A stretch of DNA of 64,000 nt from Bradyrhizobium sp. 200 (lineage in GTDB: Bacteria > Pseudomonadota > Alphaproteobacteria > Rhizobiales > Xanthobacteraceae). A program made the position numbers and the translations under genes. The notes below the pieces were generated by a model that saw only the letters and a program-made list of their open reading frames with translations, was not told the DNA's origin and ran no database searches. Below are positions 26,705-35,244 of the stretch, in pieces; position 1 is the first letter of the stretch; each line of letters starts with the position of its first letter. The stretch is taken from the NCBI RefSeq assembly GCF_023100945.1, contig NZ_CP064689.1, forward strand, positions 2,648,001 through 2,712,000. The letters run 5' to 3'.

Positions 26705-27100
26705 TGCGCGCTTCTTGACAGTTTTCTTCGAAGCGTTCTTCGGCGTTTTCTTGGCGCTCTTCTTGCTGCCGGTGAGGTAGGCGCCGACGGCTTTCGACGA
26801 ATGCCCGACGGCAGCGACGGCGGCCTTCAATCTGGCGGGCGTGACCTTGAACTTCTTCGACCAGTAGCTGACTTCATAGGGCTGGCTCACCGCGATCCGT
26901 GCCCGGTCGGAGGCCTTGTGCTTCTGCAGCTTGATATAGGCTTCGACGTTCTTTGCGGAGCGTCCCGCTTTCTTGACGGCGGTTTTCAGTTTCGCCGGCG
27001 TGATCTTGAACTTCTTCGACCAGTAGGCGACCTCGTAAGGCTCGCTCAACGCGATCAGCCCGCGATCGGCTCCGCCGCGCTTCTTCTTGTTGTCCGCCAT
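26687..27100 (-). CDS. Tandem DUF3606 protein with lysine-rich tail
   Basis: 137 residues from the ATG at 27100 (AGGAGAACGGG upstream). Two DUF3606 units are visible: ALSEPYEVAYWSKKFKITPAKL at about 17-38 and AVSQPYEVSYWSKKFKVTPARL at about 69-90, each followed by a helix ending in AYI or AYL. The last ~25 residues are Lys/Ala-rich and resemble a histone H1 or HU-type tail, suggesting nucleic-acid binding (inference). DUF3606 itself is uncharacterised. Convergent with the lectin gene. Confidence 0.8.
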   Translation of the reverse strand: MADNKKKRGGADRGLIALSEPYEVAYWSKKFKITPAKLKTAVKKAGRSAKNVEAYIKLQKHKASDRARIAVSQPYEVSYWSKKFKVTPARLKAAVAAVGHSSKAVGAYLTGSKKSAKKTPKNASKKTVKKRAKKKAA

Positions 27101-27304
27101 CCCGTTCTCCTGTCGCATTGAGAAAATCGACGCTTCAAACGGGAGGCAACCTAACACACCCGCTTGCATTCGGACAGATGATGGCCTGTGGAGATCTGCG
27201 CGGCGCGGCCCCTGTTGCGATGACCGCCGACGCCGCGTTTGGCGTGACGAACGAACCGCGGGATGATTTGTTATCCGGTGAAACCGGCAGCGGAGGTGCC
27301 ATCG

Positions 27305-28012
27305 ATGCGTTACGAGCTGTATTACTGGCCAATGATTCAAGGCCGCGGCGAATATGTCCGCCTCGCGCTGGAAGAGGCGGGCGCCCGCTACGCCGACGTC
27401 GCGCGCCGCGGCAACGGCATGGCCGTGATGATGCGAATGATGGAAACTCAGAAGGGAGCACCGCCCTTCGCGCCGCCGTTCCTCAAAGACGGAAAGCTCG
27501 TGATCGGGCAGACCGCCAACATCCTGCTCTATCTGGGATCACGGCACGGGTTGGCGCCGAAGTCGGAGGCCGGCAAGCTCTGGGTACACCAGTTGCAGCT
27601 CACGATCGCTGATCTGGTGCTGGAAGTTCATGACACCCATCACCCGCTCGGGCCCTCGCTATACTACGAGGAACAGAAAGCGCCGGCGAAGAAGCGCACC
27701 GATGAGTTCTGGAAGGCGCGCGTGCCGAAATATCTCGGCTATTTCGAGGAGTTGCTGGCGGCAAATGGCGGCACCTACATCACCGGCCGCCGCCTAACCT
27801 ACGTCGACCTGTCGCTGTTCCAGATCGTGGAGGGGCTGCGCTACGCCTTTCCGAAACGCATGAAAGCGTTCGAGCGGCAGATTCCGGGGCTGATCGGCCT
27901 GCGCGACCGCGTGGCGGCGCGGCCGAACATCAAGGCGTATCTGGCGAGCGATCGAAGGATCGCGTTCAACGAGGACGGGATTTTCCGGCGGTACAAGGTG
28001 CTGGATGGGTAG
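27305..28012 (+). CDS. Glutathione S-transferase family protein
   Basis: 235 residues from the ATG at 27305. The thioredoxin-like N-domain (1-80) starts YELYYWPMIQGRGEYVRLALEEAGA, with the GQTANILLYLGSRHGL end, and the all-helical C-domain follows. It resembles sigma/alpha-type GSTs with a short thioredoxin fold; the catalytic residue would be Tyr5 or Tyr6 near the start. Substrate unknown. It has a good separate promoter region (27101-27304) shared with the divergent DUF3606 gene. Confidence 0.85.
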   Translation: MRYELYYWPMIQGRGEYVRLALEEAGARYADVARRGNGMAVMMRMMETQKGAPPFAPPFLKDGKLVIGQTANILLYLGSRHGLAPKSEAGKLWVHQLQLTIADLVLEVHDTHHPLGPSLYYEEQKAPAKKRTDEFWKARVPKYLGYFEELLAANGGTYITGRRLTYVDLSLFQIVEGLRYAFPKRMKAFERQIPGLIGLRDRVAARPNIKAYLASDRRIAFNEDGIFRRYKVLDG

Positions 28013-28054
28013 TCATTCCGGGTTCGCGCTTTGCGGGCTCCGGAGGCGTCGCCG

Positions 28055-28414
28055 TCACATGCTCTTGCCGTCCACCGGCGTCATCTTCAGTTTCGACAGT
28101 TCGATGCCGTCGATGCAGCTTACATTCAGTGCCACCACATCGCTGCCATCGGGTTTCTTGCCACGCGCGAAGACGTCGACCCCGCAATCGACGCAGAGCT
28201 GGTGATGGATCGCGTGCTTGTTGAAGAGATATTCCTTCAGGTTTTCCTCGCCGGCGCGAAGCTGAAAACTCTTCGGATCGAGGAAGGTGAAATGCAGCCC
28301 CTTCTTGGTGCAGATCGAGCAGTTGCAGGCGGCAACCATCGAAAGATCGCTGGTGCATTCGAAACGCACCTGGCCGCAATGGCAGCCGCCGGTATAGGTC
28401 TTGCTATCGGGCAT
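28055..28414 (-). CDS. GFA (glutathione-dependent formaldehyde-activating) family protein
   Basis: 119 residues. I chose the ATG at 28414 (MPDSKTYTGGCHCGQVRFEC); a longer start at 28444 lies too near the next gene. Zinc-binding motifs of the GFA/CENP-V fold are all present: CHCGQVRFEC, CNCSICTKKG and CVDCGVDVFA. Most members are not true formaldehyde enzymes, so only the family is certain. Reads in the same direction as the isoprenylcysteine-type methyltransferase gene, with 23 bases between. Confidence 0.85.
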   Translation of the reverse strand: MPDSKTYTGGCHCGQVRFECTSDLSMVAACNCSICTKKGLHFTFLDPKSFQLRAGEENLKEYLFNKHAIHHQLCVDCGVDVFARGKKPDGSDVVALNVSCIDGIELSKLKMTPVDGKSM

Positions 28415-28437
28415 CCCAGTCCACCACCCTTGATCTG

Positions 28438-29112
28438 TCACCAAAGTCCGGGAACCAGACGATAGCGCACGCGCTCGGCGTAATCAGCATAGCCAGGCAG
28501 TCCCTCGACCAGCGCGCGCTCCTCGATGCGGGCGCGAATGGCGAACAGGACGGCGAATATCGGCGCGATCGCCACGCCCCACCACGATCCCAGCAGCAGC
28601 GGCACCCCGAAGAAGAACAGCATGATGCCGCTGTACATGGGATGGCGGACGAAGGCGTAGGGGCCGCTCGAGACAACGCGATGGTGGCGTTCGGCCTGCA
28701 CCTTCACCACCGGTGCGGCAAAGGAATTTTCGCGGAACACCCACATGATGAAGGCGGTCGAGAGCAGGTACATCGCAAGCCCCAGCGCCTGCAGCACCAG
28801 CGGAACGTCGGACGTCTGCGTGCGCCGGTCCAGCCCGGTCGCGACCAGCCAGATCAGCGCCACGACGACGAAGGTCAGCATGAATTTCTTGTCGGCGGCC
28901 GGCTGGTCGGCCTGGAACGTCGGCCGCATGCGCTCGGCGAGCAGGTCGGGATCGGTCTTCGCGAGCCACAATCCGCAGGCGGGACCGATGATCGCGCTGA
29001 CGATCAGGAACACCCACGCCGCGGGCCAGTGCAGCGTACCCGCCGATGCGAACAGCAAGGCGCCAAGCGCGACGACGAAGAAGGTGTTTTGCAGCAACAG
29101 CTTTGCGATCAT
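28438..29112 (-). CDS. Isoprenylcysteine methyltransferase-like membrane protein
   Basis: 224 residues from the ATG at 29112. About five membrane segments and the family signature in the C-terminal third: HHRVVSSGPYAFVRHPMYSGIMLFFFGVPLLLGSW, ending with the E-R-A-L and GYADYAERVRYRLVP pattern. This is the ICMT/phospholipid methyltransferase-type NnrU-like fold. Bacteria lack prenylated CAAX proteins, so the substrate is probably a lipid or other small molecule. Confidence 0.8.
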   Translation of the reverse strand: MIAKLLLQNTFFVVALGALLFASAGTLHWPAAWVFLIVSAIIGPACGLWLAKTDPDLLAERMRPTFQADQPAADKKFMLTFVVVALIWLVATGLDRRTQTSDVPLVLQALGLAMYLLSTAFIMWVFRENSFAAPVVKVQAERHHRVVSSGPYAFVRHPMYSGIMLFFFGVPLLLGSWWGVAIAPIFAVLFAIRARIEERALVEGLPGYADYAERVRYRLVPGLW

Positions 29113-29205
29113 GGGCCGGGTTCCATTCGCCCGTGACGACATGATCGCGCGATTCTTCGGCAAACTTGCGGCGTTGCCCGGCCGCAGGCGGAAGCGAGCT
29201 GGATG

Positions 29206-29391
29206 TCAGGCGAGCTGGTCGACCCGCGTTCCCTGACCCGGCGGCAGGGGAGCGACCTGCGGCGGCCGCGGCGTGCGGGTGCCGTCGGCGGCTGCGCCGT
29301 TCTGGACGTCGGGGGTCTTGTCGGGAGCCTTGAACACGGGGACTTCCGGCGGTTTGACCACCACCGTTGCGGGGACAGCAGAGACATTCAT
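29206..29391 (-). CDS. Small proline-rich hypothetical protein
   Basis: 61 residues from the ATG at 29391. It is Pro/Val/Thr-rich with no domain (VSAVPATVVVKPPEVPVFKAPDKTPD). No family recognised; kept because similar short products are annotated in rhizobia and the composition is less biased than antisense shadows. Low confidence. Confidence 0.35.
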   Translation of the reverse strand: MNVSAVPATVVVKPPEVPVFKAPDKTPDVQNGAAADGTRTPRPPQVAPLPPGQGTRVDQLA

Positions 29392-29547
29392 CGGAAGCAT
29401 CCTTTTGGTTGCCTCCGACACTGGCCGGGGTGAAGCGAAGGATTGGTGAATCCCGCGCCGCAATCGCGCGCCGACGTCGTCGATCCCGGCCAATGGTGAA
29501 CGGGCTGCTCGCGAAATCGTTAGAATGCGACGGATCGCGAGTTGGAC

Positions 29548-30024
29548 CTACTCGTCCTTGCCGCGGGTCACTGCGATCGAGGCCTCGGTCTTGGTACGCG
29601 TGCATTCCATGTTGAGCCGACGGAAGCGCATCGAGACCTTGTCGCCGCGGAGTAAGCCCATGCGCTTGATGCAGCGCGAGGAGCCGGTCGCGACGTCGGG
29701 CTTCGGAATCGTGAAAATGATGGCGCCCGCCGAGGCGATCAGTTCGAAGAATTGCGGCTTCGGCTTACGGTCGGTCTTGGCGTAGAGCTCGTTGGAATAA
29801 TTGCGGCCGCGGCAGCCGAGCGACAGCTCTTTCGCCGCCGGATGCGTCAAGTAGATCATGTTGCCGGTATTGACGCTGATCTTGAGGCCGTCGATCTGGT
29901 TCTTCAATTCCTTGGCGATATCGTCGCAGCGGTCGGCTCGCGCCGGCGATGTGCCAGCCACAGCAACCAGCGCCAGCATGGCGGCAAGCAAGGTCGGCCG
30001 GCGAAATTGTGGTCCCAAAGCCAT
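29548..30024 (-). CDS. Periplasmic hypothetical protein
   Basis: 158 residues from the ATG at 30024 with a signal peptide (LLAAMLALVAVAGTSPARA). The mature protein has four cysteines (CDDI, LGCRGR, SSRCIK, MECTR) and a helical start. No named family is recognised. It lies downstream of a membrane protein gene on the same strand, 77 bases away. Confidence 0.55.
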   Translation of the reverse strand: MALGPQFRRPTLLAAMLALVAVAGTSPARADRCDDIAKELKNQIDGLKISVNTGNMIYLTHPAAKELSLGCRGRNYSNELYAKTDRKPKPQFFELIASAGAIIFTIPKPDVATGSSRCIKRMGLLRGDKVSMRFRRLNMECTRTKTEASIAVTRGKDE

Positions 30025-30101
30025 CGTGAATGCCCCTTTGCGCCATTGAACCTCGCGAGCGGATTTCCTGCAAGGGCCGCGCGCGGAAGTCAACGTGCTT
30101 G

Positions 30102-30632
30102 TCAGAAACCGTAGAGCAAGACGCTGATCCCGACGGCGATCATGGCGAGCACGTCGAACAACGTGGGAATGCTAACCAGCAGGGCGGCAAGCCCCAGCCG
30201 CGCCTTGCGTGCGGCGAGCGCGAAGGCGCAGGCACCCATCAGCGGAAACGCGATGATCTGTACGGGCGTTCGGAAGGCGGAGAGGCCGCCGAAATCGAGC
30301 CCGTGCCGGACCACCGAAGGCAGGTAGTTCAGCCAGTTCATCAGCACGAGCGCGCCAAGCGCCATGATCGCGTAGCGCAGCCGGCCGACGGTAGCCAACG
30401 CCAGTGCCGCCAGGGCCAGCAGGGGATGGCTGGCGACATATGCCTTGATGATCGCGCCGCCGAGGCCGGGTCCCGGAATCTCCGACATGTCGCCAAACAG
30501 CATCGGCGCATGCGACAGCCCCTCGAAGGCTTCGATGGCGGCAATCAGGATGAGCAGGAGATAAAGCCCAAGCAGGCGCGGTGCGCGGGCCGGCGCGGGC
30601 ACCGCGTCATTCAACGTCGTGGCGGAGGTCAT
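30102..30632 (-). CDS. Hypothetical multi-pass membrane protein
   Basis: 176 residues from the ATG at 30632. Five hydrophobic segments are visible (GLYLLLILIAAIEAFEGL, LLALAALALATVG, YAIMALGALVLMNWL, IIAFPLMGACAFALAA and a final LAMIAVGISVLLYG). No family recognised. Divergent from the fumarase gene; both face a ~215-bp gap. Confidence 0.6.
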   Translation of the reverse strand: MTSATTLNDAVPAPARAPRLLGLYLLLILIAAIEAFEGLSHAPMLFGDMSEIPGPGLGGAIIKAYVASHPLLALAALALATVGRLRYAIMALGALVLMNWLNYLPSVVRHGLDFGGLSAFRTPVQIIAFPLMGACAFALAARKARLGLAALLVSIPTLFDVLAMIAVGISVLLYGF

Positions 30633-30848
30633 TTTCTGATTGCAATCGGTTCGCGGAGCATCTGAAATTTCCTGTTTGTCTGAAAGGAGCCCGGAACGGT
30701 TCAATCGCCCGTACTGCTACGGTTACCGCCTGTTCCGGCTCTTCCTTTCGGGTAAGCAAAACCTTCCTTTTGCTCGAAAAATGCTTAGAACGGGTCTATT
30801 GCCGCAGCGCCGTGCTGGCCGCCGCCGGCTCCAACCCGAGATATTGAT

Positions 30849-32516
30849 ATGAACGCTCCGACCGCTTTTCCCGACCAGAAGCCCGTTCCGCCCTACAAGC
30901 ACACCCCACTGTTTCCGCTCGGTGCGGACACCACGCCCTACAAGAAGATCACGGCCGAGGGCGTGCGGGTCGAGAAGGTGCTTGGCAAGGACATGCTCGT
31001 CGTGTCGCGCGAGGCGCTGCGGGCGTTGTCGGAAGCCGCCTTCGGCGACATTAATCACTATCTCCGGCCCGGCCACCTGAAGCAGTTGCGCTCGATCCTG
31101 GAAGACAAGGAAGCCAGCGACAACGACAAGTTCGTCGCCTTCGACTTCCTCAAGAACGCCAACATCGCCGCCGGCGGCGTGCTGCCGATGTGCCAGGACA
31201 CCGGCACCGCGATCATTATGGGCAAGAAGGGCTGCAACGTCATCACCGACGGCGACGACGAGGCGGCGCTAAGCGAAGGCGCGCGCGACGCCTATCTGCG
31301 CCGTAACCTGCGCTATTCGCAGGTGGCTCCCTTGTCGATGTATGAGGAGAAGAACACCGCCAACAACATGCCGGCGCAGTGCGAGATCTACGCAGAGGGT
31401 GGGTCTTCAGAAGTAGATTCGGCCTACAAGTTCATGTTCATGGCCAAGGGCGGCGGTTCCGCCAACAAGAGCTTTCTGTTCCAGGCAACGCCGTCCGTTC
31501 TGACCAAGGATCGCCTGCTGGCGTTTTTGAGGGAGAAGGTGCTGACGCTGGGTACCGCGGCGTGCCCGCCATATCACCTTGCCATCGTGATCGGCGGCAC
31601 CTCGGCCGAACTTTGCATGAAGACGGTGAAGCTGGCATCCGCGCGCTATCTCGATGCGCTGCCGACCCATGGCTCGGCGGACGGCAACGCGTTCCGCGAT
31701 CTGGAGATGGAGCAGGAAATCCTAGAGATGACGCAGTCGCTCGGCGTCGGCGCGCAGTTCGGCGGCAAATATTTCTGCCACGACGTGCGCGTGATCCGGA
31801 TGCCGCGCCATGGCGCATCGCTGCCCATTGGGCTCGGCGTTTCCTGCTCGGCGGACCGCCAGGTGCTCGGCAAGATCACCAGGGACGGCGTCTATCTCGA
31901 AGAGCTCGAGCACAATCCGGCGCAGTACCTGCCGGCGGTCGAACAGTCGCTCGGCGGCGAGGTCGTCGAGATCGATCTCAACAAGCCGATGAAGGAAATC
32001 CTGGCGACGCTGTCGCAATATCCGATCAAGACGCGCGTCTCGATGACCGGCACCATGATCGTCGCCCGCGATTCCGCGCACGCGAAATTGCGCGAGCGGC
32101 TGGAGAAGGGCGAGCCGCTGCCGGACTATTTCAAGAACCACCCGGTGTATTACGCGGGTCCCGCCAAGACCCCCGACGGCTATGCCTCCGGTGCGTTCGG
32201 CCCGACCACCGCGGGCCGGATGGATTCCTTCGTCGACCAGTTCCAGGCGGCGGGCGGGTCGATGGTGATGGTGGCCAAGGGCAACCGCGCGGTCGCGGTG
32301 CGTGAGGCCTGCAAGAAGCACGGCGGCTTTTATCTCGGCTCTATCGGCGGTGCGGCGGCAAACCTCGCCGAGCACTGCATCAAGAAGGTCGAGGTCGTGG
32401 AATATCCCGAACTCGGCATGGAAGCGATCTGGCGCATCGAGGTCGAGGATTTCCCGGCCTTCATCATCATCGACGACAAGGGAAACGACTTCTTCAAGGA
32501 ATTGAATCTGGGGTGA
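30849..32516 (+). CDS. Fumarate hydratase, class I (iron-sulfur)
   Basis: 555 residues, close to E. coli FumA/FumB (548). It holds the class I motif [19 protein letters not shown], with the Cys that binds the [4Fe-4S] cluster, and matching fumarase signatures such as ICEVIP-like and the C-terminal domain with [33 protein letters not shown]. It hydrates fumarate to malate in the TCA cycle and is oxygen-sensitive. It is single, with the DUF429 gene starting GTGA on its stop codon. Confidence 0.92.
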   Translation: MNAPTAFPDQKPVPPYKHTPLFPLGADTTPYKKITAEGVRVEKVLGKDMLVVSREALRALSEAAFGDINHYLRPGHLKQLRSILEDKEASDNDKFVAFDFLKNANIAAGGVLPMCQDTGTAIIMGKKGCNVITDGDDEAALSEGARDAYLRRNLRYSQVAPLSMYEEKNTANNMPAQCEIYAEGGSSEVDSAYKFMFMAKGGGSANKSFLFQATPSVLTKDRLLAFLREKVLTLGTAACPPYHLAIVIGGTSAELCMKTVKLASARYLDALPTHGSADGNAFRDLEMEQEILEMTQSLGVGAQFGGKYFCHDVRVIRMPRHGASLPIGLGVSCSADRQVLGKITRDGVYLEELEHNPAQYLPAVEQSLGGEVVEIDLNKPMKEILATLSQYPIKTRVSMTGTMIVARDSAHAKLRERLEKGEPLPDYFKNHPVYYAGPAKTPDGYASGAFGPTTAGRMDSFVDQFQAAGGSMVMVAKGNRAVAVREACKKHGGFYLGSIGGAAANLAEHCIKKVEVVEYPELGMEAIWRIEVEDFPAFIIIDDKGNDFFKELNLG

Positions 32517-33187
32517 AGGCGCTCGGCCTCGACGGATTCAGCAAGGGCTGGGTCGCCGTACTTCTTGACGGCGACCTTCACGAAATCAGGTTCTGCCGCG
32601 ACATTGCCGGTGCGCTGTCTATCGATTTTGATCGCGCTGCGATCGACATTCCCATTGGTATGACCGATGACGGCGAGCGGGCCTGTGACCTTCTCGCCCG
32701 CGAGAGGTTACGGCCGCATTCGTCACGCGTGTTCACCGGTGCGCGGCGCTGGCTGTGGACGGAATTCTCGGATCCCGATCGCGCCAATCGGGATGCATTG
32801 CTCCGCGGCCAGAAGCGGGTGTCGCGCCAGCTCTGGCATCTCGGGCCGAAGATCATCGAGGTGGATGCGTTCGTGCGCGCCAATCGCGTGCGCGACATTC
32901 GGGAGGCGCATCCCGAACTGGTTTTCCAACGCTTGAACGCGGGCAAGCCGCTGCCTTCGAAGAAGTCCGAGGCTGGAATCGATCTTCGCCGCAGGCTGCT
33001 CGAACGGGAGGGGATCAGGCACATCGACAGGTGGCTGGCCGGCGAGCGTATCGGTACCGGCGCCAAACGCGACGACGTGCTTGACGCTTGCGCTGCGGCG
33101 GTCGCCGCGCGCGACGCCGCTGGCTGCATCCCGGAGGGGGCACCGCCGCGCGATGCGTACGGTCTGCCGATGCAAATCTGGTTGTAG
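32513..33187 (+). CDS. DUF429 family protein
   Basis: 224 residues with a GTG start overlapping the fumarase stop. The DUF429 pattern is clear: [41 protein letters not shown], and a C-terminal [14 protein letters not shown] helix. The fold is RNase H-like and the function unknown. Coupling to fumarase suggests co-translation rather than a direct enzymatic link. A hairpin at 33241-33264 (CGAGGAGGC/GCCTCCTCG) follows and may terminate it. Confidence 0.8.
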   Translation: MKALGLDGFSKGWVAVLLDGDLHEIRFCRDIAGALSIDFDRAAIDIPIGMTDDGERACDLLARERLRPHSSRVFTGARRWLWTEFSDPDRANRDALLRGQKRVSRQLWHLGPKIIEVDAFVRANRVRDIREAHPELVFQRLNAGKPLPSKKSEAGIDLRRRLLEREGIRHIDRWLAGERIGTGAKRDDVLDACAAAVAARDAAGCIPEGAPPRDAYGLPMQIWL

Positions 33188-33273
33188 CGCGATACTGGTC
33201 GGCGCGCTGCCGGCATCCACTTCGTGCGTGGATGAGAGAACGAGGAGGCGTTGCGGCCTCCTCGCCATCGGGG

Positions 33274-33570
33274 TCAGGCCCGCGATCCCGTGAAGGGGAA
33301 GCTGCCCATCGGGCCGATGCCCATTTCGCCGGACATGCTGTCGCCGGAAACCGTGCCGGTGAAGGCAAGGGTGAGTGGCATCGGGTTGGTGATGGAGATC
33401 TTCCAGGCGACGTCGTCGCCGTTGACGGTGCCGTCAAAAATTTCGCCGGAATTGCCGTCGGCGCCCTGCGTGCCGGTCAGCGTACCACCCGCGCTCGTCA
33501 GCGACAGCGTTGCCTTGCGCTCGCCCATCGGCGTGCTCATGGTGATGTTCCAGTTTCCGTCCACGGCCAT
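33274..33570 (-). CDS. Small beta-rich hypothetical protein
   Basis: 98 residues from the ATG at 33570; strongly beta-rich (NWNITMSTPMGERKATLSLTSAGGTLTG and TLAFTGTVSGDSMSGEM), with no signal. It matches short Bradyrhizobium proteins of unknown role, possibly a small lipid-binding barrel-like fold. Single gene, convergent with DUF429. Confidence 0.6.
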   Translation of the reverse strand: MAVDGNWNITMSTPMGERKATLSLTSAGGTLTGTQGADGNSGEIFDGTVNGDDVAWKISITNPMPLTLAFTGTVSGDSMSGEMGIGPMGSFPFTGSRA

Positions 33571-33700
33571 CTTTGTCTCCCCGACATTTCTTCCCGGCAA
33601 ACCGGAATGGCTTGCGAGATCCGCTTAACTCGATCGGCGGTATAGCCTATCTCGCCATACAAGCCCAACCGCCTCAAGCGTCCTTTTGACACGTATTTCT

Positions 33701-34264
33701 TCAGGCTCGCTGGGCGGCGGCGCGAATCCGGCTGCCGACCAAAACACGAAACGCGATGTATTGAATTGCGAAGGCGGCAATCTTGGCGCCGACCAGGACG
33801 ACGGTCACGTAGAACGTCCACAGCTTCATGTCGCCGGTCATGGCGACACCGATGGTGCCGGCGGCGAGCACGAAACACAATGCGGCCCAAGCATAGCCCG
33901 CGAAGGTGACATATTCGGGAACGGTCTGTGTCACGATCGGCGGCATATAGCGCAGCATCCAGCCGCGCTTGAGCATGATGACGCCGATTGCGAAATGCCC
34001 GATCGCGGGTTTCGCCAGCACGAAGCGCGGGTCGTGGGTCAGCAGCGTCGCGCTGCCGAGCACGATGACGAGCGCAAGGCTCGCCCAGGTCATGTAGCCG
34101 AGTTCCTTGCCCTTGACGCGCGAGTAGATCACCTGGGCGATGGCGCCTGCGATCGCCACGCCCGTCGCCAGCAACACGTTGTCGGTGATGAGATAGATCG
34201 CGATGAACAGGATGGTGGAGAAAAAATCGGCGGCCAGTCTGGCGAATACGTCCTTCATCATCAT
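33701..34264 (-). CDS. IspZ/YciB-type septation-like membrane protein
   Basis: 187 residues with about five membrane segments and the YciB/IspZ motif set: FFSTILFIAIYLITDNVLLATGVAI, KGKELGYMTWASLALVIVLGSATLLTHDPRFVLAKPAI, and EYVTFAGYAWAALCF. E. coli YciB affects envelope synthesis and septation. Here it reads together with the membrane protein upstream, 39 bases away, from a promoter with TetR-type operators. Confidence 0.8.
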   Translation of the reverse strand: MMMKDVFARLAADFFSTILFIAIYLITDNVLLATGVAIAGAIAQVIYSRVKGKELGYMTWASLALVIVLGSATLLTHDPRFVLAKPAIGHFAIGVIMLKRGWMLRYMPPIVTQTVPEYVTFAGYAWAALCFVLAAGTIGVAMTGDMKLWTFYVTVVLVGAKIAAFAIQYIAFRVLVGSRIRAAAQRA

Positions 34265-34303
34265 GCTCTCTGCTGGATGGCTGTTGCAGTCGAAAGGATA
34301 GAC

Positions 34304-34882
34304 TTAGTTGGTGCCGGGGAGAGCGTTCGCGGGCGGCGCACCATGCTTCGCCTTGCGATATTGTGGATACCATGTCGTGAAGAAGACGGCGCTGTTGCGG
34401 GCGGCGAAGGCGATCACGAGGCTGGACCAGAGCGGCAAGCCCGGCACATAGATCGTCAGCACGTTGCCGATGATCATCAGGACGAAGGCGGCATTCCAGG
34501 CCCAGGTGATGAGATAGACCGCCTTCAGAAAGCCGGGCTGCTTTGCTGTCTCGGCGTCGACCTCCTCAAGCGCATATTGCAGTATGAACGGCTTGCGGAT
34601 GATCAGCGAGACCAGCGAGATCGTGAGCACACCGACATCGATCGCGAGCTTCACGGCGGAGCTGCTCAAGGTCGGATCGACGAGCGTGACATAGGCGCCC
34701 AATCCGCTGAACAGGGCGACGGAGCCTGCGCCGAGCATCTTGATCGAGCGGCCGCGATAGAGATCAATTCCGACGACGGCGAGACAGATCGCGGCCGCTA
34801 CGAAAAGGCTGGTCTCGGCTGAGGTCACCTGCATCAGCAGGGCGAACGAACCGAAGGGAGCTAGGATCAGGAATATGGTCAT
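34304..34882 (-). CDS. Multi-pass membrane protein, TetR-regulon member
   Basis: 192 residues with about six hydrophobic segments (LILAPFGSFALLMQV, LFVAAAICLAVVGIDLY, VALFSGLGAYVTLV and others). I recognise no family. It heads a two-gene unit with the YciB-like gene. Its promoter at 34921-34949 is flanked by two copies of the same operator that controls the carotenoid oxygenase, so its role is probably tied to that regulon. Confidence 0.65.
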   Translation of the reverse strand: MTIFLILAPFGSFALLMQVTSAETSLFVAAAICLAVVGIDLYRGRSIKMLGAGSVALFSGLGAYVTLVDPTLSSSAVKLAIDVGVLTISLVSLIIRKPFILQYALEEVDAETAKQPGFLKAVYLITWAWNAAFVLMIIGNVLTIYVPGLPLWSSLVIAFAARNSAVFFTTWYPQYRKAKHGAPPANALPGTN

Positions 34883-35244
34883 GGCAGCCTCTCGGGGAGA
34901 AATCTTTACACCGTAAAGATACCGTAGGGCCGTGCGCTGGAGTCGTCAAGGAAAATCTTTACAGTGTCAAAATAGAGTGGAATAGATTTTAAAAACTGTT
35001 TGTTTGCAATGACATGGATAAGTTGTCGTACCGGCCTATGCGGCACCTCTGAAAGGACTTCCGGTGCCGCCATTAAGGGAGTTTGACGATATCGCGCAAA
35101 AAGGGGCGATTGACACCTCGGAGCGCCGAGCGCGCTGACCGCTTCGGTGATCACATCCAATGAAGTGCAAATACAATCTAAAATTGCTATGGAGGTGTAG
35201 GGAAACCACACGACCGGTGTAAGCGACCGATTTTGGACTTGTGA
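34883..35244. other. 362-bp AT-richer intergenic region with operators and hairpin
   Basis: Holds the minus-strand promoter and two operators (34902-34973) and an inverted repeat GCGGCACC (35040-35047) / GGTGCCGC (35063-35070). From about 34985 to 35240 it is visibly AT-richer than the rest of the window. The lactate permease frame has no room upstream of its ATG because a stop precedes it. Confidence 0.6.
34902..34973 (-). promoter_or_regulatory. Paired TetR-type operators around a promoter
   Basis: Site 1, ATCTTTAC-ACC-GTAAAGAT (34902-34920), is a perfect palindrome; site 2, ATCTTTAC-AGT-GTCAAAAT (34955-34973), is a degenerate copy 53 bases away. Between them, TTGACG (34944-34949) and TACGGT (34921-34926) are 17 bases apart on the minus strand. 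The same layout recurs at 38748-38820. Confidence 0.7.

Noticed and set aside
34906..35211. 101-residue minus-strand frame over the operator region
   Set aside because: It overlaps both operators and the promoter, and its sequence matches no family.
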